64,000 bases of DNA from Pseudoflavonifractor sp. AF19-9AC (lineage in GTDB: Bacteria; Bacillota; Clostridia; Oscillospirales; Oscillospiraceae), in NCBI RefSeq assembly GCF_003478995.1, contig NZ_QUGI01000001.1:294207-358206 (forward strand), in the 5' to 3' direction. Numbering within the stretch: the first letter of the stretch is position 1; each line of letters starts with the position of its first letter. The notes beneath the pieces are model-generated. The model had not been told where the DNA came from, searched no databases, and was given only the letters and a program-made list of their open reading frames with translations. Positions 46,754 through 56,637 of the stretch are shown in pieces. Made by a program: the position numbers and the translations under genes.

Positions 46754-47413
46754 TTAAGGGTTGCTCAGCTGCATGAGACGCTTTTTGTCGGTCAGCTCCA
46801 CGGTCCCCCGGGACAGGGTGACCATGCCCTCGCTCTGAAAATAGCGGAGCATGCGGGTGACCACCTCCCGGGCAGTACCCAGATGGTTTGCAATCTTCTC
46901 GTGGGTCAGATGGAGCAGATCCGACTGTTCCAGGACACTTTCTTCCAGCAGGAATCCCGCCAGGCGCCGGTCAAAGCTCTTCCATAGAATCTGCTCCATC
47001 AGCCACATGACGTCGGAAAAGCGGCTGCTGATCAGCTCATTGGTGTAGTTGGCCACGGGGGCAGATTCCTCCATCAGGGCCTTGTACACATCGGGGGGGA
47101 TGACCCAGAAGCTGGTGTCCTTTTCCGCCTGGATGGTGACGTCGAACTGGATGCTGGACATCATGCAGGAAGAGGAGAACAGGCACATATCCCGTTCAAA
47201 AAGACGATAGAGGGTGATCTCCCGCCCCTCGGGGGAGAGAATGAAGACTCTCAGCTGACCGGATTCCAGGAGCAGAAGGCCCAGACAGTCGGCCGAGCCG
47301 TTGTGCACCACTGTATCTGCCCGGACCTGGCGCTTGATCGCCGCTGCGGTAAGGCGATCCTGCTGAGACGGAGTCAGCTTATTCCAAAACGGGATGTAAT
47401 CGGAAACAGACAT
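46754..47413 (-). CDS. Crp/Fnr-family transcription regulator
   Basis: 219 residues: an N-terminal cyclic-nucleotide-binding-like beta barrel (about 15-130; GLLLLESGQLRVFILSPEGR) and a C-terminal winged helix (about 145-219; EKIANHLGTAREVVTRMLRY). There is no N-terminal cysteine cluster as in FNR, so it probably senses a small molecule or haem-type ligand. The ATG at 47413 follows GGAAGGGAGG. It converges with the ferredoxin/NapH-like pair, with only nine bases between stops, and may regulate it, but no binding site was confirmed. Confidence 0.88.
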   Translation of the reverse strand: MSVSDYIPFWNKLTPSQQDRLTAAAIKRQVRADTVVHNGSADCLGLLLLESGQLRVFILSPEGREITLYRLFERDMCLFSSSCMMSSIQFDVTIQAEKDTSFWVIPPDVYKALMEESAPVANYTNELISSRFSDVMWLMEQILWKSFDRRLAGFLLEESVLEQSDLLHLTHEKIANHLGTAREVVTRMLRYFQSEGMVTLSRGTVELTDKKRLMQLSNP

Positions 47414-47447
47414 TCTTATGTCCTCCCTTCCTTGTGATTCATGTTTG

Positions 47448-47476
47448 AGTATAAATGGATTTGTTTCCACTGTCAA
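47448..47476 (-). promoter_or_regulatory. Promoter of the Crp/Fnr gene
   Basis: On the minus strand a perfect TTGACA and TATACT are 17 bases apart, 35 bases before the start codon. Confidence 0.75.
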
Positions 47477-47517
47477 TTTCAGGCGGAGCAGATTATATAG
47501 CGTGATAAAGTTCGGGG

Positions 47518-47547
47518 AGAGGCATCGTTTCTACGGTGCCTCTTTCG
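47518..47547 (+). terminator. Hairpin in the gap before 47.8 kb
   Basis: Stem AGAGGCATCG / CGGTGCCTCT followed by TTTCGCT. The 360-base gap around it holds no convincing gene. Confidence 0.45.
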
Positions 47548-47777
47548 CTATGAAAACAGAATCAAAGGATCGCTGGAAGGGACGCCCCAAAGATGGATTT
47601 GGATACATGATAAAGGAGACACCTATGGTTGGGATGGAAAAGCAATACAGAGCTAAACGCGTCTCATGAATACACCTCAGTGGAGAGCGGGATTTTAGAA
47701 AGAATCATTTTATAAAACCAAACGGACTCTCTTTGGCACTATATTTATGTAAGCCGCAGTGAGAGGAGGTCCTATAC

Positions 47778-47981
47778 ATGTCATACATTACGTTTTTTCA
47801 ATTCATTCGCCGATGCCTTCTGCGGGATGCGGAGAGATGCTCCCCACCGGAGCAAGTGCTGGAGCATGTGGAAGCGGTGCTGGGTGAAACTGAACCGGGA
47901 AAAATACCTCAGACAAACGGAACAGAGCGGACCGGGGGATCTGGAGACCCGAGGGAGGTTGGTCTGGGTGGCTCGGGATGA
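47778..47981 (+). CDS. Possible small protein of unknown function
   Basis: A 67-codon frame with a very good ribosome site (GAGAGGAGG six to seven bases before the ATG) and a leucine/aromatic N-terminal part (FFQFIRRCLLRDAERC). The last third is glycine-rich and looks unnatural, and another frame there reads GDLETRGRLVWVARDEDYVL, so a frameshift near 47900 is possible. No family is recognised. Confidence 0.35.
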   Translation: MSYITFFQFIRRCLLRDAERCSPPEQVLEHVEAVLGETEPGKIPQTNGTERTGGSGDPREVGLGGSG

Positions 47982-48211
47982 GGACTATGTCCTTGTAAAG
48001 GGATTCTGAAAAAAGTCGGTTGCTTGGGGGAACACGTTATGTTCTTTTGCCTGGACGGTGGCGGAACCACGTTTACAACATAGACCTCCGTTCAGGCAGC
48101 AAGAGAGAACAGGAAAGCAGGCAACTGCTGGGGGCGCGTTGACAAAAACTTGGTGGGACGTTATCATGAATGTAACAGACAAAATGTATGAATTTAAGGG
48201 GTTTTCTGCGG

Positions 48212-48676
48212 ATGCCAAAACTGCTGTTTGTATGTCACGGCAATATCTGCCGCTCTCCCATGGCGGAGTTTGTGATGAAAAATCTGGTGCGGGAAGCAGG
48301 GCTGGAGGGGCAGTTTCAGATTGCCTCTGCGGCTACTAGCACGGAGGAGATCGGCAATCCGGTTTACTCGCCGGCCCGGCGGGAGCTTGCCCGCCATGGC
48401 ATTTCCTGTGAGGGAAAGCGCTCCGTTCGGTTGAAAAGGGAGGATTACGCGGACTACGATCTCCTTCTGGGCATGGACCGGTGGAATCTGCAGAACATGA
48501 AGCGGATGCTGGGGGGAGACCCGGAGGAAAAAATCCACCTGCTCATGGACTATTCCCAGCATCCCGGGCGAGAGGTTGCCGACCCCTGGTACACGGGAGA
48601 TTTTGAGACCACTTATCGGGATGTGTTGGAGGGCTGCGAGGGACTGCTGTCCTACCTGACCCGGTGCCGATCATAA
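48212..48676 (+). CDS. Low-molecular-weight protein tyrosine phosphatase
   Basis: Cytoplasmic phosphatase of 154 residues. The P-loop FVCHGNICRS near the N-terminus has the nucleophilic Cys8 and Arg14, and the general-acid loop VADPWYTGDF is near residue 125. A weak site (AAGGGG, ten bases upstream) precedes the ATG at 48212, which gives the family N-terminus. It could act on a bacterial tyrosine kinase system, none of which is in view, or on arginine phosphate. Confidence 0.9.
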   Translation: MPKLLFVCHGNICRSPMAEFVMKNLVREAGLEGQFQIASAATSTEEIGNPVYSPARRELARHGISCEGKRSVRLKREDYADYDLLLGMDRWNLQNMKRMLGGDPEEKIHLLMDYSQHPGREVADPWYTGDFETTYRDVLEGCEGLLSYLTRCRS

Positions 48677-48785
48677 GAGAAACTTGGCAGTATGCGCTGC
48701 TTCGTGCGCGGCCTGCGGCTGGTTTGGCGGACCACAGACGCGTACCGATTTCCATATTACAGGAAGGTGTAAGGGAGGGCTGGAA

Positions 48786-49370
48786 ATGAAGAATCGCATT
48801 ATTACCATCAGCCGGGAATTTGGCAGCGGGGGAAGAACCATTGGAAAGCAAGTGGCTCAGCGGCTGAATATCCCCTGCTATGACCAGACTCTGGTGGAAA
48901 AAATTGCCGAACAGAGCGGCTTCACCAAAGAGTTCATTCAGGAGAAGGGGGAGTACACGGCCCACGGGAGCTGGTTCTTCAATGCTTTTGCGGACCGATC
49001 GGCCAAAGGCATGTCCACCCAGGACTATCTCTGGATGTGTCAGAGAGAGATCATTTTAGATCTGGCGAAGCAGGGGCCGTGTGTCATTGTGGGGCGTTGT
49101 GCAGACTATATTTTAAAGGATGCGGCCGACTGCCTGAAGGTTTTTGTTCATGCGGATATGGAGAAGCGGGCGGAACGCATTGTTCGTCTCTACGGAGAGA
49201 CGGACGAGGCGCCGGTAAAGCGCCTGAAGGATAAGGATAAGCGCCGGGCGGCCTATTATAAATGCTATACCGACTGTGAGTGGGGCGATGTGCGCAATTA
49301 CCATCTGGCACTGGACAGCGGTGTGCTGGGCATTGAGACCTGTGTGGATTTGATTGAGAAGGTATATTAA
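48786..49370 (+). CDS. Cytidylate-kinase-like family protein
   Basis: A 194-residue P-loop kinase: ITISREFGSGGRTIGKQVAQ holds the phosphate-binding loop, CVIVGRCADYIL follows near residue 105, and the C-terminal lid contains arginines. This group (AAA_26/cytidylate kinase-like) is separate from Cmk and common in Clostridia; its substrate is not established. The ATG at 48786 follows AGGGAGGG. It lies 109 bases after the phosphatase gene and could be cotranscribed. Confidence 0.85.
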   Translation: MKNRIITISREFGSGGRTIGKQVAQRLNIPCYDQTLVEKIAEQSGFTKEFIQEKGEYTAHGSWFFNAFADRSAKGMSTQDYLWMCQREIILDLAKQGPCVIVGRCADYILKDAADCLKVFVHADMEKRAERIVRLYGETDEAPVKRLKDKDKRRAAYYKCYTDCEWGDVRNYHLALDSGVLGIETCVDLIEKVY

Positions 49371-49453
49371 GCGGAAATAAGCTGGCGCGGGCATAAAGAT
49401 TGTCAACAACAGTTTGCTTATTTTTTAAGACGGGCGTCGCGATGAACGAAAAA

Positions 49454-49497
49454 AGCTCCCCGGAAATCCTTGTGTTCGAGATTCCCGGGGAGTTTTG
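49454..49497 (+). terminator. Terminator after the kinase-like gene
   Basis: A stem of about 13 bp (CTCCCCGGAAATC with complement) flanked by AAAAAG and TTTTG. Confidence 0.75.
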
Positions 49498-49560
49498 ATT
49501 GTCAGTGTGCGCTGAAAGACAAAATAAGTCGGAGCAAGCGATGCGACGCTTACTCCGACG

Positions 49561-49634
49561 TGGAGCAGGTGAGGGGAATCGAACCCCCGTGTTCAGCTTG
49601 GGAAGCTGACATTCTGCCATTGAACTACACCTGC
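49561..49634 (-). tRNA. tRNA-Gly(CCC)
   Basis: A 74-nt cloverleaf on the minus strand with acceptor GCAGGTG/CACCTGC, anticodon arm TCAGC-TTCCCAA-GCTGA (anticodon CCC), T-arm GGGGG-TTCGATT-CCCCT and encoded CCA after discriminator T. Confidence 0.95.
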
Positions 49635-49738
49635 AAATCAAATTAGCTTTTATACTATACCATAAACCAAATGCCTTTGCAAGCAAAAAATAACAGGAAA
49701 AAAGGGGAAGAAAACCCATGAAATTGAAAAGAAATGGC

Positions 49739-49767
49739 TTGCACTTGCGGTAGAGATGTAGTATAAT
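49739..49767 (+). promoter_or_regulatory. Promoter of the desulfoferrodoxin gene
   Basis: TTGCAC and a perfect TATAAT are 17 bases apart, 34 bases before the start codon. Confidence 0.75.
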
Positions 49768-49800
49768 AAAATAAAAGTAATGAGAGGAGTTACTGATAAT

Positions 49801-50169
49801 ATGAAATTCTATGTATGTGAGCATTGCGGAAATATTATTACCATGATTAAGAATACCGGTGTGCCTGTGATGTGCTGCGGCCAGAAGATGACCGAGCTGG
49901 TACCCGGCACGGTGGATGCCGCGCTGGAGAAGCACGTCCCTGTGGTGGAGCGTACCGGCAGCACTGTGCTGGTGAAGGTGGGCTCTGTGGAGCACCCCAT
50001 GATGGCGGAGCACTATATCCAGTGGATTGCCCTAGAGACCAATCAGGGAAGCCAGATCAAATATCTGCAGCCCGGACAGGCGCCCCAGGCCAGCTTTGCG
50101 CTGGCGGAGGGCGAGGAGGTCAAGGCAGTGTATGAGTACTGCAACCTCCATGGGCTTTGGAAAGCCTGA
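49801..50169 (+). CDS. Desulfoferrodoxin (superoxide reductase)
   Basis: Reduces superoxide to peroxide in anaerobes. The 122-residue protein has an N-terminal desulforedoxin-like iron site (CEHCGN at residues 6-11 and CCGQ near 26) and a neelaredoxin domain with the iron ligands in EKHVPV (near residue 44), EHYIQWI (near 72) and CNLHG at the C-terminus. GAGAGGAG precedes the ATG. It has its own promoter and terminator. Confidence 0.93.
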   Translation: MKFYVCEHCGNIITMIKNTGVPVMCCGQKMTELVPGTVDAALEKHVPVVERTGSTVLVKVGSVEHPMMAEHYIQWIALETNQGSQIKYLQPGQAPQASFALAEGEEVKAVYEYCNLHGLWKA

Positions 50170-50185
50170 GCGCCAGGAAATAACG

Positions 50186-50225
50186 AAAAAGGCCGGCTTT
50201 GGAAAAAAGCCGGCCTTTTTTTCGC
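50186..50225 (+). terminator. Terminator of the desulfoferrodoxin gene
   Basis: Stem AAGGCCGGCTT / AAGCCGGCCTT followed by a run of Ts. Confidence 0.9.
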
Positions 50226-50244
50226 TTTTTCGCGGAAAGATACA

Positions 50245-50273
50245 TTGACACGGAGGAGAAATGTCCCTACAAT
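50245..50273 (+). promoter_or_regulatory. Promoter of the nhaC-like gene
   Basis: A perfect TTGACA and TACAAT are separated by 17 bases, 36 bases before the start codon. Confidence 0.75.
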
Positions 50274-50308
50274 AGACCACGTGTTAAAAAGAAAGGGGAG
50301 GTCCTGTT

Positions 50309-51643
50309 ATGGATTCCAAGGGAAGTGCAAAGCGCAGCAATCCCGCAGCTTTGCTGCCCATCCTGGTATTTTTGGTGTTGTATTTAGGGATGGGTATTGT
50401 ATTTGAATATGTATTGAAGATCGGGATGGGCTTTTACAGCATTCCCATTGTCGTTGTGTTTATGGTGGCTCTGCTGGTGGCCTGCCTGCAGAACTGGAAG
50501 CTGAGCTTTGATGATAAGCTGGCTGTGATGGCCCGGGGCGTAGGCGACAAAAACATCATGACCATGATTCTCATCTTCCTGGTGGCCGGCGTGTTCGTGG
50601 GCGTGACTGGCCGGGACAGCGCCGAGGCGGTGGCCTATTTCCTGCTGTCCATTACCCCGGCCTGGGCCTCGGTGGCGGTGCTGTTTGTGGCGGCCTGCTT
50701 TGTGTCGGTGGCTATGGGTACCTCGGTGGGTACCATCACCCTGATTACTCCCATTGCCGTGGCTGTGGCCAACGTTTCCGGCTTTTCCCTGCCTCTGTGC
50801 ATCGGCTCGGTGATGGGCGGCGCCATGTTCGGCGACAACCTGTCCTTTATTTCCGACACCACCATTGCCGCCTGCAACACCCAGGGCTGTGAGATGCGGG
50901 ACAAGTTCCGTGCCAACTTCAAGATCGCCCTCCCGGCGGCTCTGGTGACGCTGGTGCTGATTCTGGCTGTCTCCTTCAACGCAGGTGTGGGCCATTTGGA
51001 AATTCCCGAGTATAACTTGCTGTTGCTCATTCCCTATGTGCTGGTGCTGGTGGGCGGCGTTTTCGGACTGAACGTGTTTGTGGTGCTGCTGGTGGGCGTG
51101 ATTTCCGGGGTGCTCATCACTCTGTCCACCGGGACCGTGGACGCCATGAGCCTGCTGAGCAGCATGGGCTCCGGCGCCTCCGGCATGTTTGAGACTATTA
51201 TGGTTACCGTCCTGGTCTCTGCCATGTGCGGTCTCATCCGGGAGAACGGCGGCTTTGCCGCTCTGCTGGCCTTTATCCGCCGGGTGTTCAAGGGCGGTGT
51301 GGGCGGACGGCTGGGCGTGGGCCTGCTGGTGGGCGCCATGGACATCGCCACTGCCAACAATACGGTGGCCATCGTGATGGCCGGTCCCATCGCCAAGGAG
51401 ATCAGCCAGGAGTATGGCATCACTCCCAAGGAGTCGGCCTCTCTGCTGGATACCTTCTCCTGCGTCTTCCAGGGGATTATCCCCTACGGTGCTCAGATGC
51501 TCATTGCGGTGTCCACCGCTACCGAGCTGGGCAGCGGCGTGTCCGCCTTTGAGATCATCCCCAATCTGTTTTATCCCTTCCTGCTGGCCGTCAGCTCTCT
51601 GGTGTACATCGTGTTGCTGGGCAGCCGTAAGAAGGGAAAGTAA
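50309..51643 (+). CDS. Na+/H+ antiporter, NhaC family
   Basis: Membrane antiporter of 444 residues with about 11-12 hydrophobic helices. Conserved features are the TSVGTITLITPIA loop, GGAMFGDNLSFISDTTIAA (a hallmark of the NhaC/ArsB-like fold, with charged residues inside the membrane), and MDIATANNTVAIVMAG in the second half, giving an inverted-repeat design. GAAAGGGGAGG precedes the ATG. It is monocistronic. Some members carry organic substrates such as malate/lactate, so sodium/proton exchange is the best guess. Confidence 0.85.
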   Translation: MDSKGSAKRSNPAALLPILVFLVLYLGMGIVFEYVLKIGMGFYSIPIVVVFMVALLVACLQNWKLSFDDKLAVMARGVGDKNIMTMILIFLVAGVFVGVTGRDSAEAVAYFLLSITPAWASVAVLFVAACFVSVAMGTSVGTITLITPIAVAVANVSGFSLPLCIGSVMGGAMFGDNLSFISDTTIAACNTQGCEMRDKFRANFKIALPAALVTLVLILAVSFNAGVGHLEIPEYNLLLLIPYVLVLVGGVFGLNVFVVLLVGVISGVLITLSTGTVDAMSLLSSMGSGASGMFETIMVTVLVSAMCGLIRENGGFAALLAFIRRVFKGGVGGRLGVGLLVGAMDIATANNTVAIVMAGPIAKEISQEYGITPKESASLLDTFSCVFQGIIPYGAQMLIAVSTATELGSGVSAFEIIPNLFYPFLLAVSSLVYIVLLGSRKKGK

Positions 51644-51666
51644 GCGATCCGCTGAAGCAAATCCAC

Positions 51667-51704
51667 AGGACTGCCGCGGTCCCTGTTCCGCGGCAGTCCT
51701 TTTG
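51667..51704 (+). terminator. Terminator of the nhaC-like gene
   Basis: A perfect 13-bp stem (AGGACTGCCGCGG and complement) followed by TTTTG. Confidence 0.85.
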
Positions 51705-51803
51705 CGTGGAAAACAGAAAAAAAATTTTCTGTAAAAGAAGGAATTCCCCCCTCGATTGCGTATAAGATAAATAGCTTGTACTGCGGGAAAGGAGGACGCG
51801 GAC

Positions 51804-52805
51804 ATGACACTGCGCGAACAGATTCAAAAACGGGAGGAGCAGTTGTCTCCGTACGCCTGCCGGTCGGCACAGACCAAGGGAAGGCAGCGCCCAGAGGAGG
51901 AATGCCCGGTTCGGACCCCCTTTCAGCGGGACGTGGACCGCATTGTCTACTCCAAGGCCTTCCGGCGGCTGAAGCACAAGACTCAGGTTTTTCTTCAGCC
52001 GGAGGGGGACCACTACCGCACCCGTATGACCCATACCCTGGAGGTCACCCGCATTGCCCGGACCATTGCCCGGGCGCTGGAGCTCAACGAGGACCTGACC
52101 GAGGCCATCGCCCTGGGGCACGACCTGGGCCACACCCCCTTCGGCCACGCGGGAGAGCGGGCGCTGAACAGCCTCATGCCCGGTGGCTTTGCCCACTATC
52201 AGCAGTCGGTGCGGGTGGTGGAGCGCCTGGAGAAGAACGGCGAGGGACTGAACCTCACCTGGGAGGTGCGCAACGGCATCCTCTGCCATACCAAGGGAAC
52301 GCCCGCCGCTACCCTGGAAGGACAGGTGGTCCGGCTGGCGGACCACATCGCATACATCAATCACGACATTGAGGACGCCCTGCGGGGGGGAATCATTTAC
52401 CCTATTGACATCCCCCTGGAGGCCTCCAATATCCTGGGCTTCACCCACGGTGTACGCATCGACACCCTGGTCCAGGACGCCATCCAGGCCAGTATGGGAC
52501 AGAAGGAAATCCGTCAGTCCCCCCAGGTGGGCGAGGCCATGCAGACTCTGAAGGATTTCATGTTTGAAAGCGTGTACACCAATCCCCTGGCCAAGGGGGA
52601 GGAGGGCAAGGCTCAGGACATGCTTCGGATGCTCTTTGAGTATTATCGAAACAATCCCGATGAGCTGCCCGACGATTTCCAGTTCATCCGGGCGGAGGAG
52701 GGCGTGGACCGTGCGGTGTGTGACTACATCGCCGGCATGACCGATCCCTTTGCCGTGGAGCGGTTCAAGGAGCTGTTTATCCCCATGGGCTGGACGGTGA
52801 AGTAA
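51804..52805 (+). CDS. dgt: dGTP triphosphohydrolase-like HD-domain protein
   Basis: Probably hydrolyses dGTP (or other dNTPs) to the nucleoside and triphosphate. The 333-residue protein is the short Firmicutes form. The HD metal ligands are in RMTHTLEVTRIA (near residue 75) and LGHDLGHTPFGH (near residue 110), with a further aspartate in RLADHIAYINHD (near residue 180). AAAGGAGGACG precedes the ATG. Its last 23 codons (stop included) form the start of a 221-bp tandem repeat that continues past the stop, and dnaG lies beyond it, a common neighbourhood. Confidence 0.93.
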   Translation: MTLREQIQKREEQLSPYACRSAQTKGRQRPEEECPVRTPFQRDVDRIVYSKAFRRLKHKTQVFLQPEGDHYRTRMTHTLEVTRIARTIARALELNEDLTEAIALGHDLGHTPFGHAGERALNSLMPGGFAHYQQSVRVVERLEKNGEGLNLTWEVRNGILCHTKGTPAATLEGQVVRLADHIAYINHDIEDALRGGIIYPIDIPLEASNILGFTHGVRIDTLVQDAIQASMGQKEIRQSPQVGEAMQTLKDFMFESVYTNPLAKGEEGKAQDMLRMLFEYYRNNPDELPDDFQFIRAEEGVDRAVCDYIAGMTDPFAVERFKELFIPMGWTVK

Positions 52806-53467
52806 GGCCGGCGATGTGGGGCCCCACACAGTGGGGCGGCGCGATAAGCGCCGTAAATCCGCGCCTCAGGCGCGGATTCCGGAGGGGCGGGTTCACTCCG
52901 CCCCGAGGATTAAAATCAAAAGGGCTCCCGCGGGGCCTGCGCCCCGTGGGATACGGCATGACCGATCCCTTTGCTGTGGAGCGGTTCAAGGAGCTGTTTA
53001 TCCCCATGGGCTGGACGGTGAAGTAAGGCCGGCGATGTGGGGCCCCACACAGTGGGGCGGCGCGATAAGCGCCGTAAATCCGCGCCTCAGGCGCGGATTC
53101 CGGAGGGGCGGATTCACTCCGCCCCGAGGATTAAAATCAAAAGGGCTCCCGCGGGGCCTGCGCCCCGTGGGATACGGCATGACCGATCCCTTTGCTGTGG
53201 AGCGGTTCAAGGAGCTGTTTATCCCCATGGGCTGGACGGTGAAGTAAGGCCGGCGATGTGGGCCCCCACACAGTGGGGCGGCGCGATAAGCGCCGGAAAT
53301 CCGCGCCTCAGGCGCGGATTCCGGAGGGGCGGATTCACTCCGCCCCGAGGATTAAAATCAAAAGGGCCCCCGCGGGGCCTGCGCCCCGTGGGATACGGCA
53401 TGACCGATCCCTTTGCTGTGGAGCGGTTCAAGGAGCTGTTTATCCCCATGGGCTGAACGGTGAAATA
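52737..53467 (+). repeat. 221-bp tandem repeat, 3.3 copies, duplicating the end of dgt
   Basis: Units begin at 52737, 52958, 53179 and 53400 (the last partial, 68 bases), exactly 221 bases apart. Each begins with the codons for MTDPFAVERFKELFIPMGWT and the dgt stop, then about 150 bases containing several palindromes (GGGGC/GCCCC, GGCGC/GCGCC, ATCCGCGCC/GGCGCGGAT, GGGGCGG/CCGCCCC). Copies differ by only a few bases, for example GCC to GCT after the first and G to C near 53263. In the partial copy TGG has become TGA. Open frames running through the array are by-products of the repeat. Confidence 0.95.
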
Positions 53468-53548
53468 GGGAGAGAGTCGGATAATTTCCGGAAAAAATGG
53501 CTAAAAATAGGGAGGTAAACCCTGTTTTTGGGGAGAGGAGGAGGCTTT

Positions 53549-55315
53549 TTGGCCATACCTGAGCGGTTTTTGGATGAAGTGATTGCCCGCACGGACCTGG
53601 TGGACCTGGTGTCCGAGTCGGTGCGCTTGACCAAAAAGGGGAGCAGCTATTGGGGCTGCTGTCCCTTCCACAGTGAAAAGACTCCCTCCTTCCATGTGGT
53701 TCCGGATCGACAGATTTACAAGTGTTTCGGCTGCGGAAAGGGCGGCGGCGCCATCAACTTTGTGATGGAGCTGGAGAACCTCTCCTTCCGGGAGGCAGTG
53801 GAGGTGCTGGCCAAGCGGGCGGGGATGCAGATGCCCGAGTCGGTGGGTCCCTCTGCCGATGCCCGGCAGCGGAGGGAGAAGCTGCTGGAGCTCAACCGCC
53901 AGGCGGCCCGGGCCTTCCACAGCTGGCTCTATTCCCCGGAGGGGGCCCAGGGACTTTCCTACCTGCAAAAGCGGGGGCTGTCCAAGGCTACCCTGACCCG
54001 GTTCGGGCTGGGGTTTGCGCCCAACAGCTGGGATGCCCTCATTCGGGAGCTAGGCAAGCAGGGATATGACAAGCGGGACCTGCTGGATGCGGGTCTGGCG
54101 GTGAACAATAAGGACGGCCGGATTTACGACCGTTTCCGAAATCGGGTGATGTTCCCCATTATCGATGTGCGGGGCAATGTGATTGGATTTGGCGGGCGGG
54201 TGATGGATGATTCCACCCCCAAGTACCTCAACTCCCCCGATACGCCGGTGTACAACAAAAGCCGGAACATCTTTGCCCTGAACATTGCCAAGAAGACCAA
54301 GGCAGACCGGGTCATCCTGACGGAGGGGTATATGGATACCATTTCCCTTCACCAGGCGGGCTTTGACAGTGCGGTGGCCTCCCTGGGGACTGCACTCACC
54401 GAGGAGCACGCCCAGCTCCTCTCCCGGTACTTCAAACAGGCTATCATCTCCTACGACGGGGATGGAGCCGGTGTGGCAGCCGCTCAGCGGGCCATTCCCA
54501 TTTTGGAGAAGGCCGGGCTGAAGGTACGGGTGCTGCGGGTGACAGGGGCCAAGGACCCGGACGAGTTTATTAAAAAATATGGCCGGGATGCCTTTGCACG
54601 TCTGCTGGACAAGAGTGAAAACCAGGTGGATTACCGTCTGGACCAGCTGCGGCAGAAATTTGACCTGGAGGATGACACCCAGAAAGTGGCCTTTCTCCAG
54701 GAGGCCGCCCAGATGCTGGCGGGGCTGCACAGCGCAGTGGAGCGGGAAATCTACGGCGGCCATGCGGCCCAGACGGCAGGGGTTTCCCCGGAGACCATGG
54801 CCCAGGAAATTAACCGCGCCCTGAAGGTCCGCCTGCGCAGGGAGAAAAAACAGCAGGAACGGCGGGACCTGTCTCCCGCCAGCCAGATGCAGCCTCGCTC
54901 CAGAGGTCTGCGCTATGAAAATATCCGTTCTGCCCGGGCGGAGGAGGGCGTTTTGCGGCTGCTTCTGCTGGACCCGGACCTTCTGAGGGAGGCCCAGGGG
55001 CTGACCGGGGCGGAATTTTCCTCGCCTCTGCTGGGCAGGGCCTATGACCGGCTGAAAGCCCGGGCGGAGGAGGGATTGTCCCTCCATCTGGCGGCGCTGG
55101 CGGAGGAATTCACCGGCGACGAGATGGACCATCTGGCCCAGGTGGCCGCCCAGCCGGAATCGGCAGCCAACGCCCGGCAGGCCATGGCGGACTACATAGC
55201 CGTCATCCGCCGAGAGGCGCTCCTGCGCAGTAGCGCGGGGAGCGGAGATGACCTGCTTCGGGCTGCACAAAGACGATATCAAGAGAAGAAAGCATATATG
55301 GAGGAAAAACCATGA
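53549..55315 (+). CDS. dnaG: DNA primase
   Basis: Makes RNA primers at the replication fork. The 588-residue protein has an N-terminal zinc finger (Cys38, His41, Cys59, Cys62 in CPFH and CFGC), a catalytic core, and a Toprim domain with [14 protein letters not shown] and SYDGDGAG for metal binding. The C-terminal helicase-binding domain is short and weakly conserved. The start is a TTG at 53549, five bases after GAGGAGG, giving the family N-terminus [10 protein letters not shown]. Its TGA stop overlaps the rpoD ATG, so translation is coupled. Confidence 0.94.
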   Translation: MAIPERFLDEVIARTDLVDLVSESVRLTKKGSSYWGCCPFHSEKTPSFHVVPDRQIYKCFGCGKGGGAINFVMELENLSFREAVEVLAKRAGMQMPESVGPSADARQRREKLLELNRQAARAFHSWLYSPEGAQGLSYLQKRGLSKATLTRFGLGFAPNSWDALIRELGKQGYDKRDLLDAGLAVNNKDGRIYDRFRNRVMFPIIDVRGNVIGFGGRVMDDSTPKYLNSPDTPVYNKSRNIFALNIAKKTKADRVILTEGYMDTISLHQAGFDSAVASLGTALTEEHAQLLSRYFKQAIISYDGDGAGVAAAQRAIPILEKAGLKVRVLRVTGAKDPDEFIKKYGRDAFARLLDKSENQVDYRLDQLRQKFDLEDDTQKVAFLQEAAQMLAGLHSAVEREIYGGHAAQTAGVSPETMAQEINRALKVRLRREKKQQERRDLSPASQMQPRSRGLRYENIRSARAEEGVLRLLLLDPDLLREAQGLTGAEFSSPLLGRAYDRLKARAEEGLSLHLAALAEEFTGDEMDHLAQVAAQPESAANARQAMADYIAVIRREALLRSSAGSGDDLLRAAQRRYQEKKAYMEEKP

Positions 55316-56637
55316 GCACGACAAAGAAAACCGGAGTTGTACACACCATCACCGCCGAACAGAAGGAAAAAATGGACAAGCAGGCGGAGATGCAGGCCCG
55401 GATGGAGACCGGTAAGGTCGAGATTATGAAGGTGGTCGAGGGTGTGGCCGGTGCGGAAAAGCTGGCTGAACTCATCGAGCGGGGCAAGAAGAAGGGGAAC
55501 CTCTCCTCCTCTGAGCTGCTGGATGTGCTGGAGGATATGGACCTGGGCGCCGAGCAGATGGACAAGATCTACGACACCCTGGAGAATCTGGGCATCGACA
55601 CCGTGGGCGAGGACTATATGCCCGAGCTGCCCGACGATGTGGAGCCCCCTCTGGAGGCCATGGAGGAGATCTCCGAGGAGGAGATCGTGGACCCCAACTC
55701 CATGGTGGACTCCTTCGGCACCGACGACCCGGTGCGCATGTACCTCAAGGAGATCGGCAAGGTGAACCTGCTCTCCTCCGATGAGGAGATTCAGCTGGCC
55801 CAGGACATGGTCTCCGGCGCGGCTGCCAAGGAGCAGATGGAGGAGCTGGAGAAGTCCGGCGAGGAGATCCCCGACGAGGTGCGCACGGAGCTGAACCGCG
55901 CCATCAAGCGGGGCGAGCGGGCCAAGCAGCGCCTGGCCGAGGCCAACCTGCGTCTGGTGGTGTCCATTGCCAAGCGGTATGTGGGCCGCGGCATGCAGTT
56001 TTTGGACCTCATCCAGGAGGGCAACCTGGGCCTTATCAAGGCGGTGGAGAAGTTCGACTACACCAAGGGCTATAAGTTCTCCACCTACGCCACTTGGTGG
56101 ATCCGTCAGGCCATTACCCGTGCCATTGCCGACCAGGCCCGTACCATCCGCATCCCTGTACACATGGTGGAGACCATCAATAAGGTGATCCGAGTCTCCC
56201 GTCAGCTCCTTCAGGAACTGGGCCACGACCCCACCCCCGAGGAAATTGCCGCCGAGATGTCCATGCCTGTGGAGCGGGTGCGGGAGATTCTGAAGATCGC
56301 CCAGGAGCCCGTCTCTCTGGAGACCCCCATCGGCGAGGAGGAGGACAGCCATCTGGGCGACTTCATCCCCGACGAGGACGCCTCCGAGCCTGCGGAGGCC
56401 GCCTCCTTCACCTTGCTCAAGGAGCAGCTGGTGGAGGTGCTGTCCACCCTGACCCCCCGGGAGGAGAAGGTGCTCAAGCTGCGTTTCGGCATCGAGGATG
56501 GCCGCACCCGTACCCTGGAGGAAGTGGGCAAGGAATTCAACGTTACCCGGGAGCGTATCCGTCAGATCGAGGCCAAGGCCCTCCGCAAGCTGAGACATCC
56601 CAGCCGGAGCAAAAAGCTGAAGGACTTTTTGAACTGA
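55312..56637 (+). CDS. rpoD: Principal sigma factor (sigma-70/SigA)
   Basis: Housekeeping sigma factor of 441 residues. Region 1.1 is acidic (about 20-110), region 1.2 contains [14 protein letters not shown], region 2 holds [15 protein letters not shown] and [16 protein letters not shown] for -10 recognition, and region 4 has [18 protein letters not shown] and [18 protein letters not shown] for -35 recognition. It overlaps dnaG by four bases, the usual macromolecular-synthesis pair, here without rpsU. The many TTGACA/TATAAT promoters in the window fit this factor. Confidence 0.97.
   Translation: MSTTKKTGVVHTITAEQKEKMDKQAEMQARMETGKVEIMKVVEGVAGAEKLAELIERGKKKGNLSSSELLDVLEDMDLGAEQMDKIYDTLENLGIDTVGEDYMPELPDDVEPPLEAMEEISEEEIVDPNSMVDSFGTDDPVRMYLKEIGKVNLLSSDEEIQLAQDMVSGAAAKEQMEELEKSGEEIPDEVRTELNRAIKRGERAKQRLAEANLRLVVSIAKRYVGRGMQFLDLIQEGNLGLIKAVEKFDYTKGYKFSTYATWWIRQAITRAIADQARTIRIPVHMVETINKVIRVSRQLLQELGHDPTPEEIAAEMSMPVERVREILKIAQEPVSLETPIGEEEDSHLGDFIPDEDASEPAEAASFTLLKEQLVEVLSTLTPREEKVLKLRFGIEDGRTRTLEEVGKEFNVTRERIRQIEAKALRKLRHPSRSKKLKDFLN

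Noticed and set aside
52816..53456. Open frames of 139-143 codons in the dgt-dnaG gap
   Set aside because: They arise only because the 221-bp repeat is not a multiple of three in phase with its stop codons. Their sequences repeat themselves and match no protein.
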